Positions 33,312 to 44,156 of a stretch of DNA of 64,000 bases are shown in pieces. How positions within the stretch are numbered: position 1 is the stretch's first letter; the number at the start of each line of letters is the position of its first letter. The notes beneath the pieces were generated by a model. It was not told the DNA's origin, searched no databases, and saw nothing but the letters and a program-made list of their open reading frames with translations. Origin of the DNA: Durusdinium trenchii (taxonomy: Eukaryota > Sar > Dinophyceae > Suessiales > Symbiodiniaceae). Location of the stretch: NCBI GenBank assembly GCA_963970005.1, contig CAXAMN010005324.1, positions 1 through 64,000 of the forward strand, read 5' to 3'. The translations under genes were made by a program, and so were the position numbers.

Positions 33312-33559
33312 AAGAAGGACTTCTCAAATCTTCTCAAACCACGGATGATGAAGAACGACACAAGGAACCCAAAAACAACACCCTTGGTTCAAGGATTCGC
33401 AAACCTGCATCTTCATTTTCGGATGATACATCTTCCAGCCACTTAAACCATTTATAACATACTATAACTATCTGAATGCAAAACCCATCTGGTACCAAAC
33501 TGTGCGTGCCTTCTACATTGGGAGGTGATCCATCCAATCCCTTGCACGGCCGCGCCTCA

Positions 33560-36500
33560 TCCGCTTCGCATCTCAAGCGCCACACACGTCCAAAGCCTTC
33601 GGCCGAAGCCGTCAGCTGCGGCTCCTCGAAGTGCCGCGCGAAGCCACCGATGACCTTCCTCCAACGGTGGACGCCGAAACCGCTGCGACGGTTCGGGATC
33701 CAATCGGCGCTTCAGCCGATCGAAGAACTGCGCGAAGTGCGGGAACGGTGTAGGAGGGATCATGTAGACGCAAAGAATTCATGAAGACCTCCCCCAATTG
33801 AATTGGAAATCCTCTTCATTTGGGGGGGTGTTATTAGTCCGATTCATATGGAGGGGTTATTAGTCCAGTCTTCCAACCTTCCGACAAGTGATCTGCCGAT
33901 GGCCGATGTGTTGTTCAACACCAAACGGAAAGACACGTGGTGGTCATCCATTGCAATACAAGTGATACATTTTCTGTGAGTGGATGTGATGATTTGATGT
34001 TTGTTTGTTGTTTTCTATCATCATATAACTAATTATTATTATAATATGTCTATATAATATATTCTATAATTATGGTAGATAATGTCATATGACTGTAGAT
34101 CTGATCTAAGGAACAATATCTCACTGTCGTTGTGACCACGACTTGAAATTAGAGTGTATTCTTCAAACATAGAGCTTCAAATATAGATTCTCCTTGCCTA
34201 CTGATCCACCAACCAAGCTCTCAGCTCCCTACTGCCAAGGAAGCACCTGTTGAGGCACCTGTTATCGAAACCCGTTTCCCTACGTCCCATCTCTGCCATC
34301 ATCTGTCAGGTAGCGAAGAAGCTTCCTGAGGTGGTAGAGTCCGGTGGCCAAAGCGCTGCAACACACGGCGCGCGCACTCCTCTTGTGGCACCTGAGGTGG
34401 GTTTGCAGGGATCGATCCGTGCTGAACGGAATTCAATTCCCAGAGAACCAGGGGTTGGTTGAAGAATCACTTACCTTTGGGAGGCCTCCCATTTTCTGCT
34501 TTTGGCTGGGTGTGCTTCTTCTGCGAGGCACTGCAGGTCTCAAGTGAGTTGGAGGGTCGGAGTTCCATGTTCTATGTCGAGGTGGTGTTAGACCCCAAGT
34601 GAGTCGACAGCATTGTTTTCGCCCACCCGAAGCACCCCGCCCGATCTGGGGCCCAACGGGACCAGCGAGGCACGTCGAGCCAGGCGCAGGCCAGCTCGGA
34701 GGGTGACAGGTGGAACTCCGTCTTTGCCAAACGTGTCCAAAGCGCGCGCTGCGCTCGGGTCCTCCCGGAGGCAGCGGGCATAAGAGGTTCTGGTCGGACA
34801 TGGTGGGACAAAGGTCAGCAGGAGAGGTTGTTAAAAGAAAACGTTTTGTTAGAAAGCACAAATATGTCACGTATATGTCTCTAAACTTTAGAAGTCCTCT
34901 AAATTGACACGTTTCTTTTTCTCTGACAGAAAGCAATGTGTTTCGGTCGCTCACACTCTAGAACTACGAATCATCTTTGATTCCATTCCATACATGATTC
35001 ATATATAGTTCCATCAATGATCGCCAACATAATTGCATGATCGTGCCCAGATGTGCCCAGTCCCACTTGACCTGTTCCTCTGCCTGTCCCGACCCCCTGA
35101 CTTGCCCCGGAACGGTCACATTGCAGCGGTCGACCAGCACTTTGCGCTTCCGTGCCAAGGCCACGCGCACCGCCTTCATGCACGCCTGCCGAGAGCCCAA
35201 GGTGTCCTTGGATATCGTCGAAGATGGCAGAAGGCGCCAGCCAAGGGTAGTTGGAGACTGGGCATGGTCAGAATCTCCTTAGCGACTGTGGATTGAGAAT
35301 TCTCAGGATATACAGTATTGTGGAAAGCTGTTGAGGAAACTCAGGCAAATACAACTACAATCAAAATAAACAAGAACCAGCTCGGTGGCAGGGCACCTGA
35401 ATTGTGTGACCATGTTTGAGCCATTTTCTGGATGTTTTGCTGGGCTGGCCATCGGGGAAAGTCAGTTCGTGCTAGTTCGATGGTCCAATCCTTGCAGGTT
35501 CGTGTAGATTGCCGTTACTCACTTGTGTCAACTGGCTAGTAAAGCCTGGCCATTTCCAAGAGACTAGACCCTTTGGGCCTTTGCGCCTGACGCCTAACCT
35601 TCAGGTAGTGATGTGGTATACAGTCACGTCCCTGCACCACCTGGAACCCTTCGGTTCTGTTTCCCGAAGAGCTGAGGCCACCACCTGGGCTGTGTGTTTG
35701 TTATGCCAAGTGTCCTGATTCACCACGGTCCAGTCCGGACCTGAGACTGAGACGAGTCGAGACAATCGGGGGGCCCCCGGCGAAGCGGCGAAGGGAGTGC
35801 ATGCTCCTAGCTGAAACCAGCTTGGAAATACTTCCCCAAAAAAACTTGACTGTGGGAGGAGGTCAGCCTAGCCCCTGGCAGTGCAAACAAAGCACCTCTA
35901 CAGACCGCAGTACCGGTTGTTGAACCAAGGTTCAGTTGAAACCCTAAATGTCCCAGTCCCCTCTTTTTGTCTCCCAAAATCCATCGGTGGGATTCCCAGT
36001 TTCAATCGGATCCCTTTTCGGGTGCGTATTGAAGAACTGTGGGGAGTGAGTGGTTTCTCCCACGATTCATTGGAATCATGCAGCTAACACGTGTGTTTTT
36101 ACTGAAGCCATTGCTCTTCCGGTCCTTAAGTTAACTAGGCGCATTTTGCTGTTCTTTAGGGTGTTGTGAATCTAGATGGACTCTTCAACTGAAACACATG
36201 AAAGAACAACCACAAACAACCACCCAAAGTGACCCAAGAAGTTTAGTCATTTCTTAAAATTCGATCAGCAATCCGTGCATCACGACCAGAAATGGCGATC
36301 TTCGTGCACCGTGCATATCTCCGGAGAGTGGTGCACTGCTTCGGGGAGGGGGTTGATGATCCGAACCCACCGGCCTCGCACCCCGGGTGGCACGACCTGC
36401 GGCCAAGCGGCTCGCTGCGAAGCGAGCTGCCAAGGTGCTCTTTCCGCTGCCGGGGAGTCCACAGAGCAGCAGCAAACGGATCTCCGGCACTCGCGCCGCC

Positions 36501-36598
36501 GCGATCCGGGAGCCGGGCTCCTTCGGCACGGCGACGAAGACGAAGACGACGACAGGGCAACCAGGGCGAAGACGACGACAGCGGGTTCTGGCGCGGAA
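33560..36598 (-). CDS. Polynucleotide-kinase / aprataxin-like P-loop protein, exons with long introns
   Basis: Four minus-strand exons carry successive motifs of the polynucleotide 5'-kinase-like P-loop family. Exon 1 (36397 to about 36586) has Walker A GLPGSGKST at 36434-36460. Exon 2 (35106-35206) reads DTLGSRQACMKAVRVALARK and then VLVDRCNVTVP. Exon 3 (about 34650-34761) reads QRALWTRLAK and then PSELACAWLDVP. Exon 4 (about 33566-33765) reads AQFFDRLKRRLDPEPSQRFR and PPLEEGH. The order Walker A, D-LGSR, VDR-N, QR--W, LDVP, P--EG is that of PNKP and plant aprataxin kinase domains, which act in DNA strand-break repair. Exon 2 to 3 phases fit (GG|G), using a GC donor. The W..N.Q piece between exons 1 and 2 is not found in frame; GRWVRIINP lies just past exon 1, one frame off. 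N- and C-termini are unknown. Introns contain no element I can name. Confidence 0.55.
33800..33875. repeat. Short tandem duplication GGGGTTATTAGTCC
   Basis: GGGTGTTATTAGTCCGATTC is followed by GGAGGGGTTATTAGTCCAG within 45 bp, in an intron of the kinase-like gene. Confidence 0.5.
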
Positions 36599-37129
36599 AT
36601 TGAAGGTTTGAGAAAAGGAACAAGAAACATAACGGTTGGTAAATAAGACACAAACTCATGCGAGTGTTATAGACACACCAAATGATATGAAGGATTCACA
36701 TATATGTTGATATTTTGTGACATATAGTCTCATATAGTGAAATAAGATGACATAAGTTTGTGCCAACATAGTTAAAACTTTGCACATGCAACTGGGTGTA
36801 AGGTCGGATAGATTGCATGTAAGGTAGGATATGCCTGCGAACCTGTTTAATCTTTCGTGCAAATTCCACTGCCCCGATTTGGACTGACACCGAGGGAGAC
36901 TCATCTCACTGCGGACTTAACTCTACAGGTCGGGTCTAATGAAGTTGGGTTCCCGGGTGCAGGTCTCAGCCCTGGTGATCTGTTGGGTGGTGTTGGCTGC
37001 TCTTCCTGCTTATAAAGGTCTTCCACCCCCATTTGTAGAGGGACATCTTCCCACTTTCGGCCCAACTTCCAGGTCTTGGTCGGAGGGTATGTGAAGAGTC
37101 ACAAAACTGTAGCATACTGTAGACAGTAA
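36599..37129. other. Low-content spacer
   Basis: The minus ORF at 36656-36904 is AT-rich and not convincing. No other structure is seen. Confidence 0.3.
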
Positions 37130-37233
37130 ATTGTGTATTTCAATAGGGAGACGCTCTGGTAGGTCGATTTCATTCTATGTCCCTTCCACGGGGTCTTTGG
37201 GAGGTCTCCCTATTGGAGCTACACACCCAGTTG
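37130..37233. mobile_element. MITE-like element, family M3, copy 1
   Basis: The left arm TTGTGTATTTCAATAGGGAG and the right arm GGTCTCCCTATTGGAGCTAC then ACACCCA form an inverted repeat. The core is TATGTCCCTTCCACGGGGTC then TTTGGGAGGTCTCC. A second copy lies in opposite orientation at 61645. Confidence 0.6.
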
Positions 37234-37740
37234 TTCAAGCCAAAAATAACATGAGGGAGATGGTCTGTATTTACACTATTTTACGTCAGCCATCTGGCGG
37301 CTCTGGCTAATGCTTCCTTCTTCGCATTATCCTCCCAAGAACTAGATGAACAGCAGGGCTGTGATCCTCACATTTGTTTCCATGTTTAATTTGTGAAACC
37401 AAGGGTCAATCAAGCACCACTGCCTCCCCAGAACAGAATTGAACTGGATACAGGGGTCTGTTGCCTTGCTGAAACAATCATATGTCTTCATGGGCCCTTG
37501 GGAGATGGACTCGCTCCTAAGATGTTCATGGGCCCTTGGGAGAGTTTCTGTGCCAGCATTGGGCCAATAAAAACACAGAAAAGCTACAGTAGTGCACCTT
37601 ACCTTTCCCAAACCGCAAAAAGATCAAAGTGTGCAAGCCCCCCTAAAGATCGCAGTCGCCCACTCACTATAGGTCTTTACCTGAAAATGTGTACACCTTT
37701 GTGATCCTGTTCTTTTAAACGCATTTTTTTTTGTAAAACA
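37234..37740. other. No gene established
   Basis: ATGGGCCCTTGGGAGA is repeated at 37489 and 37529. Open frames here are weak. TTTTTTTTGTAAAACACATT is followed by a near repeat of the same string (37726-37757). Confidence 0.35.
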
Positions 37741-37744
37741 CATT

Positions 37745-37880
37745 TTTTTGTAAAACGAGATCCTGTACTCTCTGGCTGTCTCAACATATTGACTCCTCAG
37801 GTGCCACGATCTGCCCGTCGCTTCCACGATCTGGTTGAGGGCGCCGATCTTCCTCAGCCTGAGACAGGGGACGAGATCAG
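37745..37880 (-). CDS. Short exon, basic helix
   Basis: The minus frame reads LVPCLRLRKIGALNQIVEAT then GRSWHLRSQYVETAREYR. It has good codons and helical periodicity. It is probably one exon of a minus-strand gene together with 38295-38727. Confidence 0.4.
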
Positions 37881-38294
37881 GTATGCAAGGAGGGATGCAC
37901 AAAGACCAGGCATTATAGAAGCTTCTATCCATCCTTTGAATCCGTTCCACCATCTTAGACCATCTTCTATCTAAGACTGTAAGATTCTTTGAGACTGGAA
38001 GCCGTTATGAATGGTTTAAGATCTTCAAGTCTGGAACCAGTTCAACATGACTGCAGCACGATGGAGATTCATACGTCATATGGACTAACTACCCATGATC
38101 ACGTGTCTCAACAAAAACTTGGAGCTGAGCGAGTTCAATGGCTTTTGATGGGTCTACTTAGATGGCTTCAATTTTCATGCAATGGGTCCGTCAGTGTGTG
38201 GTGCTATGCAACAGATTTCTGGAAGAATCGACACTGGCACCATCTATTCTGATACCAATATGATAACATTTATAATAGAAAAACTGGCCAGAGG

Positions 38295-38727
38295 TTAACC
38301 AGCTGGAAACACACACATAATAAAGTCAGCATGGCACCCAAAAAAACGGCACCCGGCCTGCTGTTGCAACATCTGCTCCAGCCATGCTGTCCACTCCATC
38401 AATTCGAGATCCTCAAAGGCTTCCTCCTCCTCCAACGACAGCGCGAGGTCCCAAGGGTTGATCTGGTGTCCTCTATCTGGACGGGACGCCGAGAACCAAA
38501 AGGAAGCACACACGTTCCCCGTACGGTCAGGGCTTCACCGCATAGAGAAAAGCCATCACTGAGACACCTGAGCCGCCTGAGGAAAAAACAAGTCCTTGTC
38601 TTCCAAGTCCGGAAGATGGAAGTGCAAAATCTTCAAGAGCCTCAGTCTGCTCAGCAGGATCAAAGATCTTTGACCAGCAAGGCTGGGAAATTTGTTGCTT
38701 TTTGATCTGGAGCAGACTGTCATCCAT
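38295..38727 (-). CDS. Two acidic exons of an unrecognised gene
   Basis: The upstream exon (about 38545-38680) reads DPAEQTEALEDFALPSSGLG then QGLVFSSGGSGVSVMAFLYA. The downstream exon (about 38330-38465) reads NPWDLALSLEEEEAFEDLEL then MEWTAWLEQMLQQQAGCRFF. Both are strongly coding by codon choice. The second is an acidic amphipathic helix followed by a Gln-rich stretch. Confidence 0.5.
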
Positions 38728-39066
38728 GGGAATACCTCATTTTTTTCTCAACACAACATACGCACACAAACAAATAAATCAAAAGGAGAAACACACACCT
38801 ATATATGACACTTTGCTATTGCATTATTTATATATTAAAACAATATTCTTCACGCTTCCTGGTCATAGCTTCTCTTCCCATGAGAACATCGATACCACAT
38901 CTCATTCAAGACCCTATACTTTTCTATATATCATGTTCTAATCATTCTAATCAACGGCAACTGCTGAAAACACCCTGACCTCATCTCCATCCTGCCAAGT
39001 ATGATCAATGTCTCTTGTCCTTTCTCCCATCTTTTTGCCAGGTCAAGATCCGAAGTAGTCCATGAT
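38728..39066. other. AT-rich, no gene
   Basis: The stretch is rich in A and T with TATATA motifs near 38798 and 38928. No coding frame is visible. Confidence 0.5.
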
Positions 39067-39180
39067 TTGGGTCTATCCTACTACCAGTAACAGTGGACGG
39101 ATGATGTTTATAGGTTCCAGGCCTTCCTCCAAAATAGTCGATTCTTTTTCCAGCTGTTACAGGTAGTTAGTAGGACAGCT
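39067..39180. mobile_element. MITE-like element, family M1, copy 3
   Basis: It starts TTGGGTCTATCCTACTACCA, has CAGTGGACGGATGATG, then CTGTTACAGG and a TAGGACA end. It is the most diverged copy. Confidence 0.5.
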
Positions 39181-39250
39181 CCCATTCGAAGTCACTTCCA
39201 CCCTTTTCTCCATGATCTTCCCCCAAACGCCCATCAGACCGGAACCAGCA

Positions 39251-39495
39251 TCACACCGTCACCGGAACACCCGGAACACCTTGGAACTCCATGGAACTCT
39301 TCGGCGATGGAGGCCACGCGGAACTCCGCTCCGTCCGGGCTCTTTGGCCCCTGCGCCCGTAGGCCTCACGACGTAGCGCGGTTCCGGCCGCGCGGGGACG
39401 TGGGTCCAGGAGGAGTTCCGGGGCGTCCATGTTCCATTCACATTCGTCGATGGGAGATAAACAGGATGAAACAGGTACCCCAAACATGGGATTCC
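39251..39495 (-). CDS. Exon, Arg-rich
   Basis: The minus frame reads DECEWNMDAPELLLDPRPRA, then ALRREAYGRRGQRARTERSS and SMEFQGVPGVPVTV before a TGA (39257-39259). Third positions are strongly G/C. Other frames are less protein-like. The gene is unrecognised. Confidence 0.42.
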
Positions 39496-39816
39496 TGATG
39501 AATTCATGTTTCAATGTGCATTGAGACTGTGGACTTCATGTTAGTGGCTCAGAAGGTGCCCGTCATGCATTCGTCACTGTTGGCGACTAAAGGCCGGATC
39601 AAAGATGGACACGTTGGGGAGGACGCCCGCCCCTCTTGGACAAAATAGAGCAACTGATTTTACATGGCACAGTCACAAGTCTCTGACTAAAATGTGCCCA
39701 CTTGCCGCTTCTCCCAAGGTTCCAAAACGGTTTCGGTCCATACCACGGCTAAGGAGATTCTTGCTGCCCATAGCACCGCTCTTGCTGCAAGTTCAAACAA
39801 GCACCGCTCGCGTGAC

Positions 39817-40100
39817 CTACCACCTCGCGTTGCCCAAGATGCTGGCTGTCCCACCGGTTCCCGCTGCTCGGTGCACACGACATGGGTGTTGGGGACCGAC
39901 GGTGCGTCGAACGCGGGACGCGGTCGAGCGGCCATTGGGCAAGGTCCAAACCGTACAGCCATGTTCAAAACCAAAGCGTGATGCTTCTTCTGCCAGGCAT
40001 TCCACCACCGTCCTGCATTGATTCAGACGTTTGACCATTTCCTTTGACATATTCCGAAGGATCAACGGCTTAATGCGCAATGCCAGGAAGATGATGCGCT
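39817..40100 (-). CDS. Exon of an unrecognised protein
   Basis: The minus frame reads ALRIKPLILRNMSKEMVKRL, then NQCRTVVECLAEEASRFGFE and CTVWTLPNGRSTASRVRRTV. The first 45 residues look like a real globular/helical segment. On plus, 39694-39981 is also open and well formed (KTVSVHTTAKEILAAHSTAL), so the right-hand half is ambiguous. Confidence 0.45.
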
Positions 40101-40877
40101 TTTGTTGGGATGGGCATAAATTTGGTTGGGATGGGCCTAAACGTGGCAGTGGTTAATGGAAGAGAAACACCAGAGTCAGCCAGCAGAAAAGGGCCCTTCC
40201 CACAGGAAAGAGACATAAAGAAACCACTGGAAATGTTAGGAAACGGCCATTATGGTATACTCGTATACTCCAACCTTCCAATCATTCCGAAGTGGGCAAG
40301 TGAGTGCAGGCAATTCAGAAGTCTCTACGAAAGAACCAACAAGGGGTGTAGTGATCAATGATCAATCCCTCGACATTCCAGGGACCTCCGCTGCAACTCT
40401 CCACCACTGGCGACCTCCCGATTCGCGAGCGGAGCGTGCACCGCGCGCGAATCACGCGCGGTGCAACCGGGTCCTGTGGCGCTCCCCAAGGACGCCCACG
40501 CGTGCCGGGAGGAGTAGGGTTTCAACCTGCGTGGAGCAGCTTGTGGTAGAATCCAGCGGGACCCTCCATGTACCAACTGAGACAACTAAGTCCCTCCTTG
40601 TCGTTGACGATCATGGTTACAGTCCGTGAAATTTTGGGAGGCATAGGGCATAGGGGGAGAGGTACGCTCATTGAAATTATAGTGGAAATGGATGGCACCA
40701 CCCATTTGGTATTCAGACAATGGTGAACAATGGTCATCCAAGGGATTCCAAGAGACCATGCCATCCACAGCAGGGCATCAAGGCCTGGACGAACAACATC
40801 TTTTCTGAATGCTTGATGCTTGAAGCAGCTGCACAGGGATTGTTTTTTGCCGCATGCCGCATGAAAGTTTACAATAC
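40101..40877. other. Low-content, one GC-rich palindrome
   Basis: Island 40425-40520 contains GTGCACCGCGCGCGAATCAC facing GCGCGGTGCA, a near-perfect hairpin. Open frames occur on both strands (plus: GDLPIRERSVHRARITRGAT). No gene is called. Confidence 0.35.
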
Positions 40878-40976
40878 CCAAACACTCCATGTATGGCATA
40901 TATGCCTACATTGAGCCCCAAAACCACCCCAACTGATCGGCATATACGGCAGTCCCATGGGTCGTATCTGGGATAT
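40878..40976. mobile_element. MITE-like element, family M2
   Basis: It begins CCAAACACTCCATGTATGGC, has an AAAACCACCCCAACTGATCG core and ends CCCATGGGTCGTATCTGGGA. It is very close to the 21979 copy. Confidence 0.7.
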
Positions 40977-41530
40977 GTCTTACAGCGCTTCTCGCCGCAC
41001 GTTGACCGACCGGTTGATCACGGTCGACGGTTTGGGCACCTTCGGTGGTCCACTCCCGAGTCGAGTCGTGGATGGCATGTTGTTTGAAGAACGATGGAAC
41101 CATCCTGAACACAAACAGGTGGCGGTCCACTGCACCGTGATCCATTTCAAGGAGTGCATTCTAGGTCAAAGTCCGAATGCACATGTAAGATCTGCTTGCA
41201 CCAATAACAGAAGCACATCTCTTTTAACTTGTGGCCCAACGAGTTCACGTTACCCGAGAGCACATGAAGAGTCTCCTATATAGTATAAACCAACAATGCC
41301 TGAAGGCATTGAGTTGAACACTTTGAACATGGATTCGGCTCAAACATCCAATCCATGCATGCAACATGTTCAGGTTGTGCCAATTCAAATTCTTCCATAT
41401 CTTTCAAGATATTTCTAGATGACTCATCGTCTTGCTGAAAAACAACCGCAAGGGACTGTTGATCCAAGAGTTCGGCCGCCAGATCACCCCCAGTCCCTCG
41501 GGGTTCACCATGGGGTTCACGTTCACTCCA
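40977..41530. other. No gene established
   Basis: The open frames are short. A weak plus frame (MGRIWDMSYSASRRTLTDRL) runs out of the M2 element. Nothing is recognised. Confidence 0.3.
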
Positions 41531-41533
41531 TTC

Positions 41534-41705
41534 TTATCGGGTCAGATGCCCTCTCCCCCTGCTACTCCGTGCTACTCCGTCCGCCCCAGCTTGCGCCACC
41601 TTCGGGGGCTCGACCTTCGCCCGAGGACGGCCACCCGTCCTGCAGTCCCGGCCGGTCGAATGGAGTGTTTTCACGGTCAAGGCGGAACGGCAAAGGTGGA
41701 ACAGT
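41534..41705 (-). CDS. Candidate exon
   Basis: The minus frame reads CRSALTVKTLHSTGRDCRTG then KVEPPKVAQAGADGVARSSR, ending at a stop (41534-41536). It is GC-rich, moderately protein-like and without clear splice sites. Confidence 0.3.
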
Positions 41706-41835
41706 GGAAACATGTGATCGCCTTGAAACACTCCAACTTTGAGTCCCGTAGCTATACAAACAAACATGAAAAACACAAACACACATCTATCATCTAACTC
41801 TTCAGGATGTCCATGTCTAGCTTTTGGGATATGTG

Positions 41836-41969
41836 TTGGGTCTATCCTGTTGCCAGGGCCCATCAGTGGATGATGATGGTTCAATTGCAGGTCTTGTCGG
41901 CCTTGTCCGTAAATAGTGATTTGCTTGTTTAGTGACTGTTACTGTTACAGGTTTACTGGGACAAACCCA
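41836..41969. mobile_element. MITE-like element, family M1, copy 4
   Basis: The TGGGTCTATCCTGTTGCCAG start and GGGACAAACCCA end are inverted repeats (TGGGTYTRTCC on each strand). The interior has CAGTGGATGATGATGGTTCA, TTGCAGGTCTTGTCGGCCTT and GACTGTTACTGTTACAGGTT. It is the best-preserved M1 copy. Confidence 0.7.
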
Positions 41970-43397
41970 AGAGATGTGCATGGTTGTGCCGACCAGAACA
42001 ATGAGAAAGCGATTTGGGGTAAGCTCAGCTGGGCTCAGAGGTCGCTCATTGTCTCCATCAATTTCCAACCTCTTGAGAACAAAAATGCTCCAGACAATCC
42101 GACCGGCACCGCCGATAGAAGAAGGCACTTGGTGCCCAGCTTGGGTCATTTGAGTATACCAGGACACCCTTGCCCACTAACCACCTTCTATTGATAGCCT
42201 TTTTAGATGTTAAGGGGTGCCCACTAACCACCTTGCGGGTGGTAGAAGGCCTGGCCAAACCCCTCCCATCACCGGACAACCCCCGCGCCAGACCGAAACG
42301 GCCGCGGAGTTCGCCTGGGGAATTCGCCCCGGGCGGCTGCCATGCACGTGGCCATCCATCGGCGTAAGGAGCCACTGGCGTCCTGGATCTGTCCCGTTTC
42401 GGGGGGAGGTTCTGAAGGATCAGCCAGCATCTGAATGGATCTAACGAGGGGCGAATCTGTCCGGAAGTGAGCTATCTGTTTTCACCAGGTCTGGAAAAAA
42501 AGGTTGCCAGCAGCAGCTTATTCAGCCCACGAAACGCCCCCACACTGCCCCAAGAAACGTTTACCGGACTTGGGGTGATTTTAGGGCTCAATGTATAGGC
42601 ATCCTATTTACCTGGAACTTCATGACTTCATGGTATCTGTTGTTCAATCCGAGGCCAGAATGCCTCAAACATCAAACAAACAACTTGATCCGGAGATACT
42701 AACATAATCCCAGGCCAACAAAAAAGAGTCGGGCAAACGATGAGTCGGCCTATATATATGAGTCTTTCCAGAATCCATTCGGTATCCACGAGGCTCCAAA
42801 CCAGCTTGACACTACACTTCAACGCCCAGTCTCCAAACGCAGTCGGTGAAAAAACACATCCAGAAGAAAAGAAAAGCCTTTGCATTGGGGAAAAAATGGA
42901 AACATGTCTTGCTTGGTGGGCAAAGACGTCCGTGCCAAATGTATCCAAATGTTGTTTGTTTTTTTTGCAACCACACTTCCTCACAGGCTGACGGCTGAAT
43001 TGGAGTATGTTGGGCTTGAGTCTTTGCTGCGAACCAATGCCACAGGACAAATCAAGGGCCCAAGCAGTAAGCCCTCTCGAAACCTGATTCTGTTTTCGGA
43101 GGGGTGGTCCAAAGGGGGGGTTCCCTTCTCAGACTGCTGAACAAAGAAAACACACCTCGTCCAAAGATGCAGGTATTACATACTAAGCTACATACTTGGT
43201 GTAGGTATAGATCTTCCAAGCCCTTCGTTGGGTTGCAGCAGGCAAGATCACTCGCCACTGTCAACAGGGTCTCACCTCCAGCTTCTTCGTGTGGTCCATA
43301 GGCGGCTCATGGCCAAGCTCCTCAGAATCGACGTGCACAGGGAAACGCGGCCGGTCGAAAGTCTGTGAGTCGGAGACCCTTATTTAACAAAAAGAAT
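41970..43397. other. Low-content region with duplicated GGTGCCCACTAACCACCTT
   Basis: CTTGCCCACTAACCACCTTC (42167-42186) and GTGCCCACTAACCACCTTGC (42217-42236) form a direct repeat about 50 bp apart. Island 42255-42355 is open on both strands (minus: PRAWQPPGANSPGELRGRFG). No exon is assigned. Confidence 0.35.
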
Positions 43398-43507
43398 CCA
43401 AACACTCAATGTATGGATATGTATGGTATATATACCAATCAGTTGGTGTGGTGCCAGGGGGGGTCAATTGATCGGCATATATGGCAGACCCAGCAAGTGT
43501 CTGGGAG
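43398..43507. mobile_element. MITE-like element, family M2
   Basis: It begins CCAAACACTCAATGTATGGA and contains CCAATCAGTTGGTGTGGTGC, a local rearrangement of the usual core. It ends GATCGGCATATATGGCAGAC then AGTGTCTGGG. Confidence 0.6.
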
Positions 43508-44059
43508 TAATAATCCAGGGAGGTCGCTAACTGGAGAGACCTGAAGATATACCAGGGCCCATTTGAGCACTGTTTTGATAGAAAAGCACCTTACTTTGAG
43601 TGGTTGGTGGTCTAAAATAGGTCACTCAGGGTCTAGGCAAATAGAGATCCAGATTTCTGGTGGTGTCTGGATATTGTGAGTCACATAAATTAAATAGGGT
43701 ACCCCTCTTCAGTGAATTTGACAGCAAAACATTGACGGTCGACGAAGGTTGCAACATACGTGCAGGGATGTGTTTTTTGGCCGGAGAGAGAGCGAGCGAG
43801 AGAGACAGAGAGAGAGGGGAACAAGCACCAACACCTGACATCACCGGCGACATCCAAACGTTCTTTTGTAGGCAGTTTATGTGGCCGACCAGCATTTGCC
43901 ATCTAATCTTATAATGGTGGTCTTTCTTTATTGTCAGTGGGCGGAGTGCGCAAAAAAACAATGGCTTCCATCGTCTCAGGTGCCCTGTCAACTCGAAGGA
44001 AGTATGTGGAACCCCAAATAGAAAAGTAGATTCCCACTTAAACATATTGGTATTATATT
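43508..44059. other. No gene; (GA)n microsatellite
   Basis: GAGAGAGCGAGCGAGAGAGA and GACAGAGAGAGAGGGG occupy about 43783-43819. The minus ORF at 43626-44105 runs through it and is not accepted. Confidence 0.5.
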
Positions 44060-44156
44060 CCAAACACTCCATGTATGCCGTACATGTGCCTATGTTGACA
44101 CCCAAAACCAGCCCAACTGATCGGCATATATGGCAGTCCCGTGGAGTGTCTGGCTA
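44060..44156. mobile_element. MITE-like element, family M2
   Basis: CCAAACACTCCATGTATGCC, a CCAAAACCAGCCCAACTGAT core, then CGGCATATATGGCAGTCCCG and TGGAGTGTCTGG. It is a well-preserved copy, 550 bp from the previous one. Confidence 0.7.

Noticed and set aside
43626..44105. 159-residue minus ORF
   Set aside because: It runs through a GA microsatellite and into an M2 element; no codon bias.
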